Shown one piece after another: positions 7,923 through 17,166 of a stretch of DNA of 64,000 nucleotides. The DNA comes from Halalkalibaculum roseum. Its GTDB lineage: Bacteria; Bacteroidota; Rhodothermia; Balneolales; Balneolaceae. Made by a program: the position numbers and the translations under genes. The notes beneath the pieces are model-generated. The model had not been told where the DNA came from, searched no databases, and worked only from the letters and a program-made list of their open reading frames with translations. Location of the stretch: positions 45,250 to 109,249 of the forward strand of contig NZ_JAALLT010000001.1 in the NCBI RefSeq assembly GCF_011059145.1, read 5' to 3'. The first letter of the stretch is position 1, and each line of letters begins with the position of its first letter.

Positions 7923-8951
7923 ATGCTGACACCCAACCAAAAAGAGAAATACAGCCGCCAGATACAGCTGCCAGAACTCGGGATCGAGGGTCAGGAAAAA
8001 CTGCGCAATGCTCGGGTGCTGATTGTAGGCATGGGTGGGCTGGGCTGTCCGGTTGCGCAATACCTGTCTGCTGCCGGAGTGGGTATGCTGGGACTGATGG
8101 ATTACGACCGGGTGGACCGGTCCAACCTGCACCGGCAGATTCTTTTCTCGGAAGAGGATGTCGGCAAGCCTAAAGCCGAAGCGGCCGCGGAGGCTCTCCA
8201 ACAAATGAATGGCGAGCTTGAAACCGTCACGTATTCAGAAGGATTAACAACCGGAAATGCACTGGCGGTCTTTGAAGAATATGACCTGATCATCGACGGG
8301 ACCGATAATTTTCAATCGAAGTATCTCATCAATGATGCGGCCGTGAAGAGCGGCAAGCCGTGGGTCTATGCCTCCATCTATAAGTACCAGGGTCAGCTCT
8401 CGGTGTTTAACTACAAAAACGGACCGACCTACCGCTGCCTGTTTCCCAAAATAGCCTCCCGGGATATCAGTTGTGCGGAGACGGGCGTGCTGGGAGTGTT
8501 GCCCGGCGTGCTGGGTACCTTGCAGGCGGCAGAAGCCATCAAAATCATCCTGGATCTCGGGGAAGTTCTTTCGGGTAAGCTGAAAGTGGTGGACACCCTG
8601 ACCATGCAGGATCATGTGATTCGATTCAACAGAAACGAGGAGCAGGTGGCCCGCGTGAAAGAACGGGATTTGGAACTGGAGGCGATAAACTGCACTTTAA
8701 AGAACCGGGAAACGATCTACCTGGATATACGTGAGCCGTATGAACAACCCAAACCGGAATCCGAGAATATCCTGCATATTCCCATGAACCAGCTGGAGGA
8801 AAGGCATTCGGAAATTCCCAAAGACCGGGAAGTGCATGTGTACTGCCAGTCAGGGGTCAGGAGCCGCAAAGCGATTCGGTTATTGAGTGAGAAATACGGT
8901 TTTACAAACCTGCACAATGTCACGGAAGGCATTCAATCGATTATACAATGA
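7923..8951 (+). CDS. moeB: MoeB-type MoaD adenylyltransferase with C-terminal rhodanese domain
   Basis: The ATG at 7923 is chosen because GGAGG at 7910-7914 lies 8 bases upstream and the protein then starts with the family's conserved N-terminus (KYSRQIQLPELG). The 342 residues hold a ThiF/MoeB Rossmann domain (VGMGGLGCPVAQYL; DGTDNFQSKYLIND; SCAETGVLGVLPG) and a rhodanese domain with active-site loop CQSGVRSR. It activates MoaD and probably transfers persulfide sulfur to it. The paired CxxC zinc motifs of E. coli MoeB are not visible; only single cysteines remain in those regions. It overlaps moaE by four bases. Confidence 0.9.
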   Translation: MLTPNQKEKYSRQIQLPELGIEGQEKLRNARVLIVGMGGLGCPVAQYLSAAGVGMLGLMDYDRVDRSNLHRQILFSEEDVGKPKAEAAAEALQQMNGELETVTYSEGLTTGNALAVFEEYDLIIDGTDNFQSKYLINDAAVKSGKPWVYASIYKYQGQLSVFNYKNGPTYRCLFPKIASRDISCAETGVLGVLPGVLGTLQAAEAIKIILDLGEVLSGKLKVVDTLTMQDHVIRFNRNEEQVARVKERDLELEAINCTLKNRETIYLDIREPYEQPKPESENILHIPMNQLEERHSEIPKDREVHVYCQSGVRSRKAIRLLSEKYGFTNLHNVTEGIQSIIQ

Positions 8952-9391
8952 GCGAAAAGAAGATTAAAAAGGTATTTGTGGAAGGTGCCATACCACCCGA
9001 CAAGATCGCCGGTTCTATAGCGCACCACCAATCGAAAACCGGTATCGGTGCACACAGTATCTTCTTGGGACAGGTGCGGGCGGATGTCATCAATGAAAAG
9101 AAAGTGGCCGCCATCGAATATACCGCCTATGAGGAGATGGCCGGGAAGAAATTTCATGAAATTAGGGAAGCGGCTTTCTCCAAATTCGACCTGACCTGCG
9201 CCCATATTTACCACAGTCTGGGCACGGTGAAAGCGGGTGAGATTTGCTTGTTTGTGTTTACCTCATCGGCCCATCGAAAAGCCGCGACGGATGCCTGCAG
9301 CTACCTGGTTGAGGAGATTAAGGCGAAAGTGCCCATATTCGGCAAGGAATTATTTGAAGATGAAACGCACCAGTGGAAGGTGAATCAGTAG
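8948..9391 (+). CDS. moaE: Molybdopterin synthase large subunit MoaE
   Basis: The 147-residue protein shows the MoaE pattern: GAHSIFLGQVRAD early, EYTAYEEMAGKKF, then HSLGTVKAGEICLFVFTSS and the helix HRKAATDACSYLVEEIKAKVPIFGKE. The Lys of VPIFGKE is the expected active-site region contacting the MoaD tail. With MoaD it forms the heterotetramer that turns cyclic pyranopterin monophosphate into molybdopterin. It starts inside the moeB stop and abuts moaCB with no gap. Confidence 0.93.
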   Translation: MSEKKIKKVFVEGAIPPDKIAGSIAHHQSKTGIGAHSIFLGQVRADVINEKKVAAIEYTAYEEMAGKKFHEIREAAFSKFDLTCAHIYHSLGTVKAGEICLFVFTSSAHRKAATDACSYLVEEIKAKVPIFGKELFEDETHQWKVNQ

Positions 9392-10288
9392 ATGGTAGAT
9401 ATCACTCATAAATATAACACCCTTCGCGAGGCCACGGCCCAGGCGGTCGTCAGGACCAGCAGTCAGAAGACCATTGATGCCATCCAAAACGATGCGGTGC
9501 CCAAAGGCAATGTCTTTGAAATGGCCAAGACGGCCGGACTGCTGGGCGTAAAGAAAACACCGGAACTGCTTCCCGATTGCCATCCCCTGCCCATTGAGTA
9601 TGCGGGCATTGAATATGAGATCGAGGGACTGGAGATTGTCATCCATATGACGGTAAAAACGATCTATAAAACAGGCGTTGAGGTGGAGGCCATGCATGGA
9701 GCCAGTGTGGTGGCCCTGACCATCTACGATATGCTGAAGCCCATTGACAAAGGGGTGGAGATTCGCAATATCAAGCTTTTGAAAAAGAGCGGTGGGAAAT
9801 CTTCCATCATCTTTTCCGGCAAGGGACTGACCGCCAAAGTTGTGGTCTGTTCCGATTCGGTATCCAAAGGCGAAAAGGAAGATCGATCCGGCAAACTGAT
9901 CGTTGAGAAGATGGAGTCGCTGGATATCTCTGCCACCCGCACGGTCATCCCCGACGAGGCCGCTGAGATCGAGGAGCAACTCAAAGAGTCGGATTCGGAT
10001 CTATTAATTTATACCGGTGGCACGGGCGTCGGACCCAGGGATGTCACCCCGGATACGCTCCGTCCACTGCTAGATACCACACTACATGGAGTGGAAGAGC
10101 AGATGCGCCGCTACGGTCAGGAGCGTACACCCTACGCCATGCTGTCGCGTTCTGTCGCGGGAATTAAGGGTGGGAAGGTCGTACTGGCCCTACCCGGTTC
10201 ATCGAAAGGCGCCGTTGAATGCCTGGATGCCATTTTCCCTGCACTCTTGCACATTTTTGAAATTCTAAAAGGGGCGCGTCATGATTAA
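9392..10288 (+). CDS. moaCB: Bifunctional MoaC-MoaB (Mog-like) fusion
   Basis: The 298-residue protein joins two pathway enzymes. Residues 1-140 are MoaC, cyclic pyranopterin monophosphate synthase (MVDITHKYNTLREATA; LLPDCHPLPI; KTGVEVEAMHGASVVALTIYD). Residues 145-298 are a MoaB/MogA-type molybdopterin adenylyltransferase (YTGGTGVGPRDVTPDTL; LALPGSSKGAVE). The fusion links the second step of the pathway to the adenylylation step that precedes molybdate insertion by MoeA. Such MoaCB fusions are known in several phyla. No separate moaB or mogA is seen, so this domain probably supplies the activity. Confidence 0.93.
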   Translation: MVDITHKYNTLREATAQAVVRTSSQKTIDAIQNDAVPKGNVFEMAKTAGLLGVKKTPELLPDCHPLPIEYAGIEYEIEGLEIVIHMTVKTIYKTGVEVEAMHGASVVALTIYDMLKPIDKGVEIRNIKLLKKSGGKSSIIFSGKGLTAKVVVCSDSVSKGEKEDRSGKLIVEKMESLDISATRTVIPDEAAEIEEQLKESDSDLLIYTGGTGVGPRDVTPDTLRPLLDTTLHGVEEQMRRYGQERTPYAMLSRSVAGIKGGKVVLALPGSSKGAVECLDAIFPALLHIFEILKGARHD

Positions 10289-11273
10289 TCCGGAACCTCA
10301 AATTATCGATAGCTTCGGACGGGAGCATACCTACCTGCGTATCTCGCTGACCGACCGCTGCAACCTGCGCTGTTTCTATTGTATGCCGGAAGAGGGCATT
10401 GAGCTGACCGACAAGGAAAATGTCATGACGCTGGAGGAGATCGTAGCCATCTCCAAAACCTTCACGAAGCTGGGAGTGGATACCATTCGACTGACGGGAG
10501 GCGAACCGCTGATCCGGAATAACTTTGAATTCCTGGCACGGGAGCTGGCGAAACTGGGTGTGACCCTGAAGCTCACCACCAACGGCATTGTACTGAACAA
10601 GCATTTTGAACTTTTCCAGGAGATCGGCCTGAAGAGAATCAATATCAGCCTGGATACCCTCGACAAGGCCAAGTCGGTGTTCATCGCCAAGCGCGATTAC
10701 TTTGACCGGATCATGGATAACATCAAACAGGCCATTGCCTATGACTTCGATATCAAGCTGAATATCGTATTGATTAAGGGCGTGAATGATATGGAGATTA
10801 ACGACTTTATTGCTCTGACTGAAGATCAGAATATTGGGGTGAAGTTCATTGAGTTTATGCCATTCAAGGGCAACGAATGGGACTGGGACAAAGGGATCAG
10901 CAAAGAAGAAATTTTAAAGACGGTACGTTCTAAATACAGTGAGATTGAAAAACTGGAAGATCCCGAGCACAGTACCTCAGCCAACTACAAGGTTAAGGGA
11001 TTTAAAGGCAGTTTCGGTATTGTGAGTACCATCACCAATCCTTTTTGCGCCGGCTGCAACCGCATCCGGTTAACAGCAGACGGCAATATGAAGAATTGCC
11101 TGTTTGCCACGGCGGAAACCGATCTGCTGACGCCCTTCCGAAATGGGGAGGCCATTGATGAGATCATCCTGGACGCTATCAAGGATAAGAAGTTTTCGCG
11201 CGACGGTATGGATGTGGAGATGAAGAAGGAGCATTACGAGCAGAACCGCTCCATGACCTCAATAGGAGGATAA
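10281..11273 (+). CDS. moaA: GTP 3',8-cyclase MoaA (radical SAM)
   Basis: The 330-residue protein has the radical-SAM cluster in DRCNLRCFYCMPEEG (Cys27, Cys31, Cys34) and a second, C-terminal 4Fe-4S cluster motif (NPFCAGCNRIRLTADG, then NCLF). It ends in Gly-Gly, as MoaA requires. It starts molybdenum cofactor synthesis by converting GTP to 3',8-cyclo-7,8-dihydro-GTP, the substrate of the MoaC domain encoded just upstream. It overlaps moaCB by eight bases and moeA by one (TAATG). Confidence 0.95.
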   Translation: MINPEPQIIDSFGREHTYLRISLTDRCNLRCFYCMPEEGIELTDKENVMTLEEIVAISKTFTKLGVDTIRLTGGEPLIRNNFEFLARELAKLGVTLKLTTNGIVLNKHFELFQEIGLKRINISLDTLDKAKSVFIAKRDYFDRIMDNIKQAIAYDFDIKLNIVLIKGVNDMEINDFIALTEDQNIGVKFIEFMPFKGNEWDWDKGISKEEILKTVRSKYSEIEKLEDPEHSTSANYKVKGFKGSFGIVSTITNPFCAGCNRIRLTADGNMKNCLFATAETDLLTPFRNGEAIDEIILDAIKDKKFSRDGMDVEMKKEHYEQNRSMTSIGG

Positions 11274-12436
11274 TGATTTCCATTGAACAGGCTTCGGAAA
11301 TTATTCTCGGTCAGGATACAGAGCCCGTACCCATCGAAGTATCGCTAGAAGAAGCCCGGGGCTATTACCTGGCCGAAGAGATTACCTCCCCGTTCGACCT
11401 GCCCTCTTTTGATAACTCCGCCATGGACGGTTATGCGGTCTGCGGAGAATCGAGTACCTACCGAATCGTAGGTGAAATTCAGGCGGGCTCCGGTGACGAG
11501 TACGATCTCCAGCCGGGAGAGGCGGTGCGTATCTTTACCGGCGCGAGGGTTCCTCCTAATACGACATCTGTAGTGATGCAGGAGAAGACCAGAGTGGACG
11601 GGGCCGTGCTCTATGTCGACGATTCGGTGGATAAAGGAAGCAATATACGGCGCCGGGGCAATGAGCTGAGCCTGGGAGAAAGGGTGTTTTCACCCGGACA
11701 TTATCTCTCCCCCGCTTCTATCGGGCAAATAGGTTCGCTGGGCATGGATACGGTTAGGGTCTACCGTAAACCGGATATACGCATTATCAGCACGGGGGAT
11801 GAGCTGATACCTCCCGGAAGAAAGAAGAAGGAGGGTCAGATCTATGAATCCAACAGTTATGCCCTGAATGCGGTTCTGGAACAGTATGGTTTTTCATGTC
11901 TTGAGCGCACGCATATCAGGGATGATTTCAAGGCCATCAAGGAGGGCATTTCCGGTTACCTCGATAGATCGGACGTGCTGCTGCTCTCCGGTGGGATCTC
12001 GGTCGGCGACTACGACTTTGTAAAACAGGCCCTGGAGGAGAACGGCGTGGAAGAGCTCTTCTACAAGGTCTATCAAAAACCCGGAAAACCGCTTTTCTTT
12101 GGGAGAAAAGGAGACAAATTTGTATTTGCCCTTCCGGGTAACCCGGCCTCCTCGCTGACCTGTTTCTATATCCACGTGCTACCCCTGCTTCAAAAACTGA
12201 GCGGGGCCGAGGATCCGGGACTGCAGAGAATTCTGATTCCACTGAAACACACCTTTGATAACAGGTCGGACCGCCCCATTTTTCTCAAAGCAAAAGTCGA
12301 GGATCAAACCGTCACCATTCTGAATAGGCAGAGCTCCTCAATGATTCAATCCATGGCCATGGGCAACTCGCTGGTCTTTTTTGAGGAGCCGGGAAAGGTA
12401 CCAAAGGGCGAAAGGGTTACCACCATATTGATCTGA
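11273..12436 (+). CDS. moeA: Molybdopterin molybdenumtransferase MoeA
   Basis: The 387-residue protein has the four-part MoeA layout: a bent N-terminal part with FDNSAMDGYAV, the core ISTGDELIPPG followed by YESNSYAL, the LLSGGISVGDYDFVKQAL motif, and KPGKPLFFGRKG with LPGNPASS. A C-terminal beta domain ends the chain. MoeA inserts molybdate into adenylylated molybdopterin, completing Moco. Together with the preceding genes this gives a pathway that appears complete from GTP to MCD within one operon. Confidence 0.95.
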   Translation: MISIEQASEIILGQDTEPVPIEVSLEEARGYYLAEEITSPFDLPSFDNSAMDGYAVCGESSTYRIVGEIQAGSGDEYDLQPGEAVRIFTGARVPPNTTSVVMQEKTRVDGAVLYVDDSVDKGSNIRRRGNELSLGERVFSPGHYLSPASIGQIGSLGMDTVRVYRKPDIRIISTGDELIPPGRKKKEGQIYESNSYALNAVLEQYGFSCLERTHIRDDFKAIKEGISGYLDRSDVLLLSGGISVGDYDFVKQALEENGVEELFYKVYQKPGKPLFFGRKGDKFVFALPGNPASSLTCFYIHVLPLLQKLSGAEDPGLQRILIPLKHTFDNRSDRPIFLKAKVEDQTVTILNRQSSSMIQSMAMGNSLVFFEEPGKVPKGERVTTILI

Positions 12437-12452
12437 GATGAAAAGCTAAAAC

Positions 12453-13208
12453 ATGAGTATTGATTACCTGCCCTACATCTTCTTTCTCATTGCGCTCTTC
12501 TACAGCTCCGTGGGCTTTGGCGGTGGATCGAGTTACCTGGCGGTATTGAGCCTGTTTATGAGTGAGTTTTACGAGATACGATCGACAGCGCTGGTGCTGA
12601 ACGTCTGTGTGGTGACCATAGGTACTATAATATTTATCCGGAACCGGGTCTTTGATATCAAGGCATTCTGGCCCTTTCTCGCTGCCAGCATTCCCATGGC
12701 TTATTTCGGAGCCCAGTTGCAACTGACGCAGAAGGCCTTCTTTCTGATCCTGGGCTCGGCACTGCTGATGGCCGGACTCTTTATGATCCTGAAATTTGTG
12801 GCCTATAAGCTGAAAAACAAGACATTCAGCATTCCCAAAAAGCTCTCGCTTGGCGGTAGTGTGGGCCTCCTAGCCGGCATCTCGGGAATCGGTGGAGGCA
12901 TCTACCTGTCGCCGCTACTGAATCTAATGGACTGGAAAAACCCGCGCACCATCGCCTCGCTGGCCTCCATCTTTATCCTGGTAAACTCAACAGCCGGACT
13001 GGCCGGTTTGGTGATAGCAGGTACTTTCCAGGTGAACACTGATCTCATTGTTCAGCTGGTCATTGCCGTTGTTCTCGGGGGCAGCATCGGCTCCTACCTT
13101 TCCAATGAGAAGTTCAATGTGCGCATCATCGGCATCCTGACGGCCATACTGGTTGGATACGTCGGCCTGCGCCTGGTATTGCTGCATGGGTTCGGCATTA
13201 GGATCTAA
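12453..13208 (+). CDS. TauE/SafE family membrane permease
   Basis: The 251-residue protein has about eight hydrophobic segments in two similar halves. Each half opens with a Gly-rich stretch, GFGGGSSYLAV at residue 20 and GISGIGGGIYLSP near 145, as in TauE/SafE/TSUP transporters. These are proposed to move sulfite, sulfonates or other small anions. It starts 16 bases after moeA, so it belongs to the same operon. It may export sulfite or an oxyanion linked to the molybdoenzyme or to desulfurase chemistry; no cargo is shown by the sequence. Confidence 0.85.
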   Translation: MSIDYLPYIFFLIALFYSSVGFGGGSSYLAVLSLFMSEFYEIRSTALVLNVCVVTIGTIIFIRNRVFDIKAFWPFLAASIPMAYFGAQLQLTQKAFFLILGSALLMAGLFMILKFVAYKLKNKTFSIPKKLSLGGSVGLLAGISGIGGGIYLSPLLNLMDWKNPRTIASLASIFILVNSTAGLAGLVIAGTFQVNTDLIVQLVIAVVLGGSIGSYLSNEKFNVRIIGILTAILVGYVGLRLVLLHGFGIRI

Positions 13209-13317
13209 AATCAGAGATCATGCCGTTTTGATCTAAGACCCCATCTCTCAAATATCTAAAGCCTGCTCCGTTTACCAACAGCGTTCATATAAGTAAGACA
13301 CACTGAAAACACTTCAC

Positions 13318-13854
13318 CTAGGGACAAATCACGCCATGGTATTCAAGGTGTGAAGTGGCCAAGCCAGGATCAGACAAGTCAGTGATGCCATGATAGGTCA
13401 GGTTGCCCTTTCTTGCTCCATCTACAATTCGTGCCGTTGTGTTTATGCGTAACAACGGTGGCTTTACAGCTACTACATCGACTTCGAGTTGTATGGTTTC
13501 ACCGATAATAGATTCGACATTTCCGCCCGTTACCTCCCAGGTTTGTTCACCGGGCAGGAATAGTACGGTACCGTGAGCACTCGGTGGTCCTGTGACCAGG
13601 GTTACCACAGTACCCTCTACGTCACCGGAGATGGTTCCGGAGAGGGGAGTACCGGTCTGGTCTATGGAACCTGATACTGTCTGGCATGTTAAATTATTGG
13701 CATTCCAATGATTGGATTGACTTACTGTTACATCATCTGATCCATTTACGGAATCAATTACGGTGTCACTGCATGCAGAAAAGATCAGAATAAGTGATGC
13801 AACTATGCTCGTTAGCGAAAGCTTTCTTGCTGTATTTAGATTGGAATATTTCAT
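13318..13854 (-). CDS. Putative lipoprotein, member of a two-copy family in this window
   Basis: The 178-residue protein has a basic N-terminus, a hydrophobic stretch and a lipobox-like IFSACS, predicting a lipid-anchored protein. It shares a pattern with the product of 34364-34912: a Cys just after the leader region (CQTVSG versus CYTVSF), SGDxEGT, a W-x-x-TGG segment, KxxLTYxG, and a terminal GVIC. The two similarly placed cysteines could form a disulfide across the mature domain. The function is unknown. It converges with the TauE-type gene. Confidence 0.65.
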   Translation of the reverse strand: MKYSNLNTARKLSLTSIVASLILIFSACSDTVIDSVNGSDDVTVSQSNHWNANNLTCQTVSGSIDQTGTPLSGTISGDVEGTVVTLVTGPPSAHGTVLFLPGEQTWEVTGGNVESIIGETIQLEVDVVAVKPPLLRINTTARIVDGARKGNLTYHGITDLSDPGLATSHLEYHGVICP

Positions 13855-14126
13855 GGCTGCTCCTGTTTATAGTTTTAAATAACAGGCAATAGAATCAGCA
13901 GACTTCGGCGGGCAATGAAGGTCTGTAGAGCTGAAATATTTTAGACAAATGAGATAATTACCGCTGGTTAATCCATTTTAATTAAACATTTACCTTATTT
14001 CAACTAATTTAATTAGGAAGTGGTAGGTTGCCTCTCGAACAAGAAGTTTAACGTGTGCATCATAAGATTCAGAATTTAGAATAAGAGATCTAGCCGGAAG
14101 TATCCCCAGACGACATGCCAGACCAG

Positions 14127-14789
14127 TTAGTACACCAGCCGGAACAGGTACATCGACACAAAATCATAGCGCTTGAAGAGCCATAGTTGGGTGAGGTTTA
14201 TCAGGAAAATATAAACGCCCACGTAGATGTCGGTCCACATCAGATCTTGAGTGCCGAATCCGGAGAGTACCTGGTACTGGGGCTCCAGGAAGGCCACCAG
14301 GATGATGACCGGCCATATTACATCTTTAAGGCTCCATCTCTTCACAGTCTTAGTAGTGAGCCACAGCAGCAGGGTCAGGGGAAGCAGATGAAAGAGGATC
14401 TCCACCACAAAGCCGATGGCCGGGTAGAAGAGCAACGAGAGCGGGAAAGGTAAATTGATCCCCTCAGGAAAGGGTGATATGAGGTCGATCATAATAGTGA
14501 TCACTCCGAAAACCAGGGCCAGTGCCGCTGCAAGTATCAATCCCTCAGTATTTTCTTTACGGTACACCCGAAGCCAGTTTTTTGAAAGGTGTATCCAAAA
14601 CAGCAGCAATCCCAGCACCACATAAAAAGTAGCGAGCACTAAGGGATTGGTATCGCCGAAAAAAAGCCGGAAAGGAGTGCTGTCGAGGGTATTCATGACC
14701 CAAAATAATACCAGTACTACCAGGGAGATAGCCAGGTAGATGGTATATTGGTAGAGCTTTTTCTTTCTATGTTTACCGGCATTGGGCAT
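14127..14789 (-). CDS. Multi-pass membrane protein, possibly CPBP-like
   Basis: The 220-residue protein has a basic N-terminus (KHRKKKLYQY) and about six hydrophobic helices. The segment GFVVEILFHLLPLTLLLWL and a later EPQYQV weakly recall CPBP/abortive-infection family metal-dependent membrane proteases, but the paired Glu-Glu and His motifs are not convincing. It is monocistronic. I do not recognise a specific function. Confidence 0.55.
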   Translation of the reverse strand: MPNAGKHRKKKLYQYTIYLAISLVVLVLFWVMNTLDSTPFRLFFGDTNPLVLATFYVVLGLLLFWIHLSKNWLRVYRKENTEGLILAAALALVFGVITIMIDLISPFPEGINLPFPLSLLFYPAIGFVVEILFHLLPLTLLLWLTTKTVKRWSLKDVIWPVIILVAFLEPQYQVLSGFGTQDLMWTDIYVGVYIFLINLTQLWLFKRYDFVSMYLFRLVY

Positions 14790-15089
14790 GGTAAATACTC
14801 CGTAAAAAGATTTTTAGGGATTGGTCCTCTCACGTATTGGATCAAATAGCGGCCGTACACGGATCTAAAAGTGTACTTCCCAGTACTTGCTCAACATATC
14901 ACCAATTTACAAAACAGGGTCACATGGGTGTGTAATCATCCCTGCCCGCTACCTGTAATAAATGGCTGAAATTATCTATAAGAATATCCCTCACAAGAAT
15001 TTGTCGGTTTCCCTTCCGCGGTACGGTGTTTTAATAGTGTATCATAGACTGGATTATTTTCAATTAGTGATGAATACATAAAAAGAACA
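14790..15089. other. Gene-free stretch between divergent genes
   Basis: This 300-base intergenic region separates the membrane protein gene on the minus strand from the ankyrin-hydrolase gene on the plus strand and should hold both promoters. I found no convincing promoter, palindrome or RNA. Confidence 0.4.
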
Positions 15090-16688
15090 ATGATGAACAA
15101 GATAATTGCTTTACTGATTACGGCCTTTCTGGTTCCCTGTTTGAGTTATGGACAGGAGACCGAGGTAAGTTTACACGCGGCAGTCCTGCAGGGAAAGAAT
15201 GAGATCGTCAGGCAGCATGTAGAAGCCGGTGCCGACCTTAATCAAAAAGATGCCTACGGTTCTACCCCGCTTATCATTGCGACAACTTTTGACAAGCCTG
15301 AAGCGGCTGATATCCTTATTGAAGGGGGTGCTGATTTGGAGATCACCAATAACGAAGGGTCTACGCCCCTGCATATTGCCGCCCTATTTGGGCGGGTAGA
15401 GATTGTACGAATGCTGCTGGATGGCGGCGCCGACCGGCTTAAGAGAAATAACGAGGGATCCACCGCCTACGATATTGTAGCCGCTCCCTTTGAGGAAGAC
15501 AAGGGCCTCTACGATCAGCTAGGCATGGCCCTCGGTCCTCTGGGCTTTTCCCTGGATTATGAACAGGTGAGAAAGTCCCGTCCGGTAATTGCAAGGATGC
15601 TCCGCCCCACCCCGGAAGAGCTTAGAATGGTGGATTACCGTCCATTGCCTTCAGAAGAGTGGAGCATCTCCACACCCGAAAAAGAAGGATTGGATCCGAA
15701 CCTCGTCTCGGAACTTTACTACGACGCCGGGGGACTTGAAACAAACTACAGCCTGCTGGTGATCAAAAACGGAAAACTGGTGGCTGAGCATTATTATCAT
15801 GAGGGTGGGGTGGATCAGAAGACCCAGCTGCAGTCGGTGACCAAAAGCTACACCTCGGCTCTGGTGGGAATAGCACTGGAGAAGGGCTGCCTGGAGAGTG
15901 TGGACCAGAAGATGATGAACTTCTTCCCGGAACTGGCCGACAGCATTGACGACTCACGTAAAGAGCAGATCACTATTCGGCAGCTGCTACAGATGCGAGC
16001 CGGGTACCCGTGGGAGGAGTCAACCAAAGAACTTTTTGAACAGCTCTACGAGGGCTTCCATCCTTCTACCCTGGTGGATATTGACCTCAGCCGGGATCCG
16101 GATACGGATTTTCAGTACAGCAACCTCTCCAGTCATATCCTGGGTATCATCGTGTCAAGGGCCTGCGATTCTGATCTGAAATCCTTTGCCATGGAAAATT
16201 TGCTAGGTCCCCTCAATACGGAACCTGGAGAGTGGACCCAGCACTGGGAAGGGTATTACGGTGGGGCAGCCGGACTGCGGCTGATGGCGCGCGACCTGGC
16301 CAAATTCGGGCAACTGTATCTCGACGACGGTATCTACAAAAGAGAGCAGATCGTACCGTCACCATGGGTTGAAACCTCGCTGCAGTCGTACTCGCATGAT
16401 GTGAATACAGGGGGCCTGAATAATGGTAGCGTGGGCCGCTACCTTCGTCATATCGGCTACGGCTACCAGTGGTGGTCGGCCGAAGTTGACGGGTATCGAT
16501 TTAACCTGGCCTGGGGACACGGCGGGCAGTTTATCTTCCTGCTGGATGAGTACAATATGGTGATTGTGATTACCTCCGACCCCATGCAGGGCCGCCACGA
16601 TGCGGAAGCCTGGAAGCACGAACGGGCGAATATCAACCTGGCCGGTAAATTTATTCAGGCTTTGGTAAGGAGCGAAAATTCCGAATAA
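15090..16688 (+). CDS. Ankyrin-repeat / class C beta-lactamase-like serine hydrolase fusion
   Basis: The 532-residue protein has a signal peptide (residues 1-21, ending SYGQ), then three to four ankyrin repeats at about residues 25-125 (SLHAAVLQGKNEIVRQHVE, GSTPLIIATTFDKPEAADIL, GSTPLHIAALFGRVEIVRML). A serine hydrolase domain follows from about residue 190. Its catalytic motifs are SVTK (S-x-x-K, after KTQLQ), YSN in the segment DFQYSNLSSH, and HGGQ near the C-terminus in place of KTG. The fold covers penicillin-binding-protein-like peptidases and esterases. Joining ankyrin repeats to it suggests recruitment of a protein partner in the periplasm. Two other enzymes of this superfamily lie in the window, without ankyrin repeats. 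Confidence 0.88.
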   Translation: MMNKIIALLITAFLVPCLSYGQETEVSLHAAVLQGKNEIVRQHVEAGADLNQKDAYGSTPLIIATTFDKPEAADILIEGGADLEITNNEGSTPLHIAALFGRVEIVRMLLDGGADRLKRNNEGSTAYDIVAAPFEEDKGLYDQLGMALGPLGFSLDYEQVRKSRPVIARMLRPTPEELRMVDYRPLPSEEWSISTPEKEGLDPNLVSELYYDAGGLETNYSLLVIKNGKLVAEHYYHEGGVDQKTQLQSVTKSYTSALVGIALEKGCLESVDQKMMNFFPELADSIDDSRKEQITIRQLLQMRAGYPWEESTKELFEQLYEGFHPSTLVDIDLSRDPDTDFQYSNLSSHILGIIVSRACDSDLKSFAMENLLGPLNTEPGEWTQHWEGYYGGAAGLRLMARDLAKFGQLYLDDGIYKREQIVPSPWVETSLQSYSHDVNTGGLNNGSVGRYLRHIGYGYQWWSAEVDGYRFNLAWGHGGQFIFLLDEYNMVIVITSDPMQGRHDAEAWKHERANINLAGKFIQALVRSENSE

Positions 16689-16820
16689 GGTGCGGCAGGC
16701 CGCTTTGAATTCCGGCAGGCGAATTTCTGCCTGTAGCTCTTTCAGGGTTTTGCCCTCCAGCATCCCGCGAGATCGATGAAATGGAATCGGAGTAACGGTG
16801 AAGAGATAGTATAAGCTTGC

Positions 16821-16858
16821 ACACACCTCCAAGGTTCAGGAGAACCTTGGAGGTGTGT
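16821..16858. repeat. CCTCCAAGG-type hairpin, copy 1
   Basis: Perfect 17-bp arms (16821-16837 and 16842-16858) with an AGGA loop. The arm core CCTCCAAGGTT recurs at 29135, 36013 and, variant, at 23956. It lies about 130 bases after the ankyrin-hydrolase gene. Confidence 0.8.
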
Positions 16859-16885
16859 AACTACTCAGCAATAAACATTAATTAT

Positions 16886-16921
16886 AACCCACAAAGGGTT
16901 CATCCGAACCCTTGGTGGGTT
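16886..16921. repeat. Divergent CCTCCAAGG-type hairpin, copy 2
   Basis: Arms of 16 bases (16886-16901 and 16906-16921) with one mismatch and an ATCC loop, core AACCCACAAAGGGTTC. It sits 27 bases after copy 1. Apart from this pair, the 478 gene-free bases from 16689 to 17166 show only the upstream region of the next cluster, including TATGTTTA at 17133-17140, one base off TAnnTTTG. Confidence 0.65.
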
Positions 16922-17166
16922 TATTCATAGAGCACCTTTTCAATTTCTCTTTCTATCAAGACCTGACACCAGAAAATTTCTGTAGCTCCGGATACCGGCT
17001 CAAGATGGATTTACATAGGGAATCTTAGTATACTGAAAGACAGGCAGCACTATCAGCATAATTATTGCCCTATCTAATATCATCAGCTGTGCGTGGTGGC
17101 ATAGTACATGTGACGGCAAACCTTTTTTGCATGTATGTTTAGACAGTCACCGGAGAGAATGCAGTT

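Noticed and set aside
16821-16921. The two close hairpins considered as a CRISPR start
   Set aside because: There are only two units, with different sequences and no spacer pattern or cas genes.
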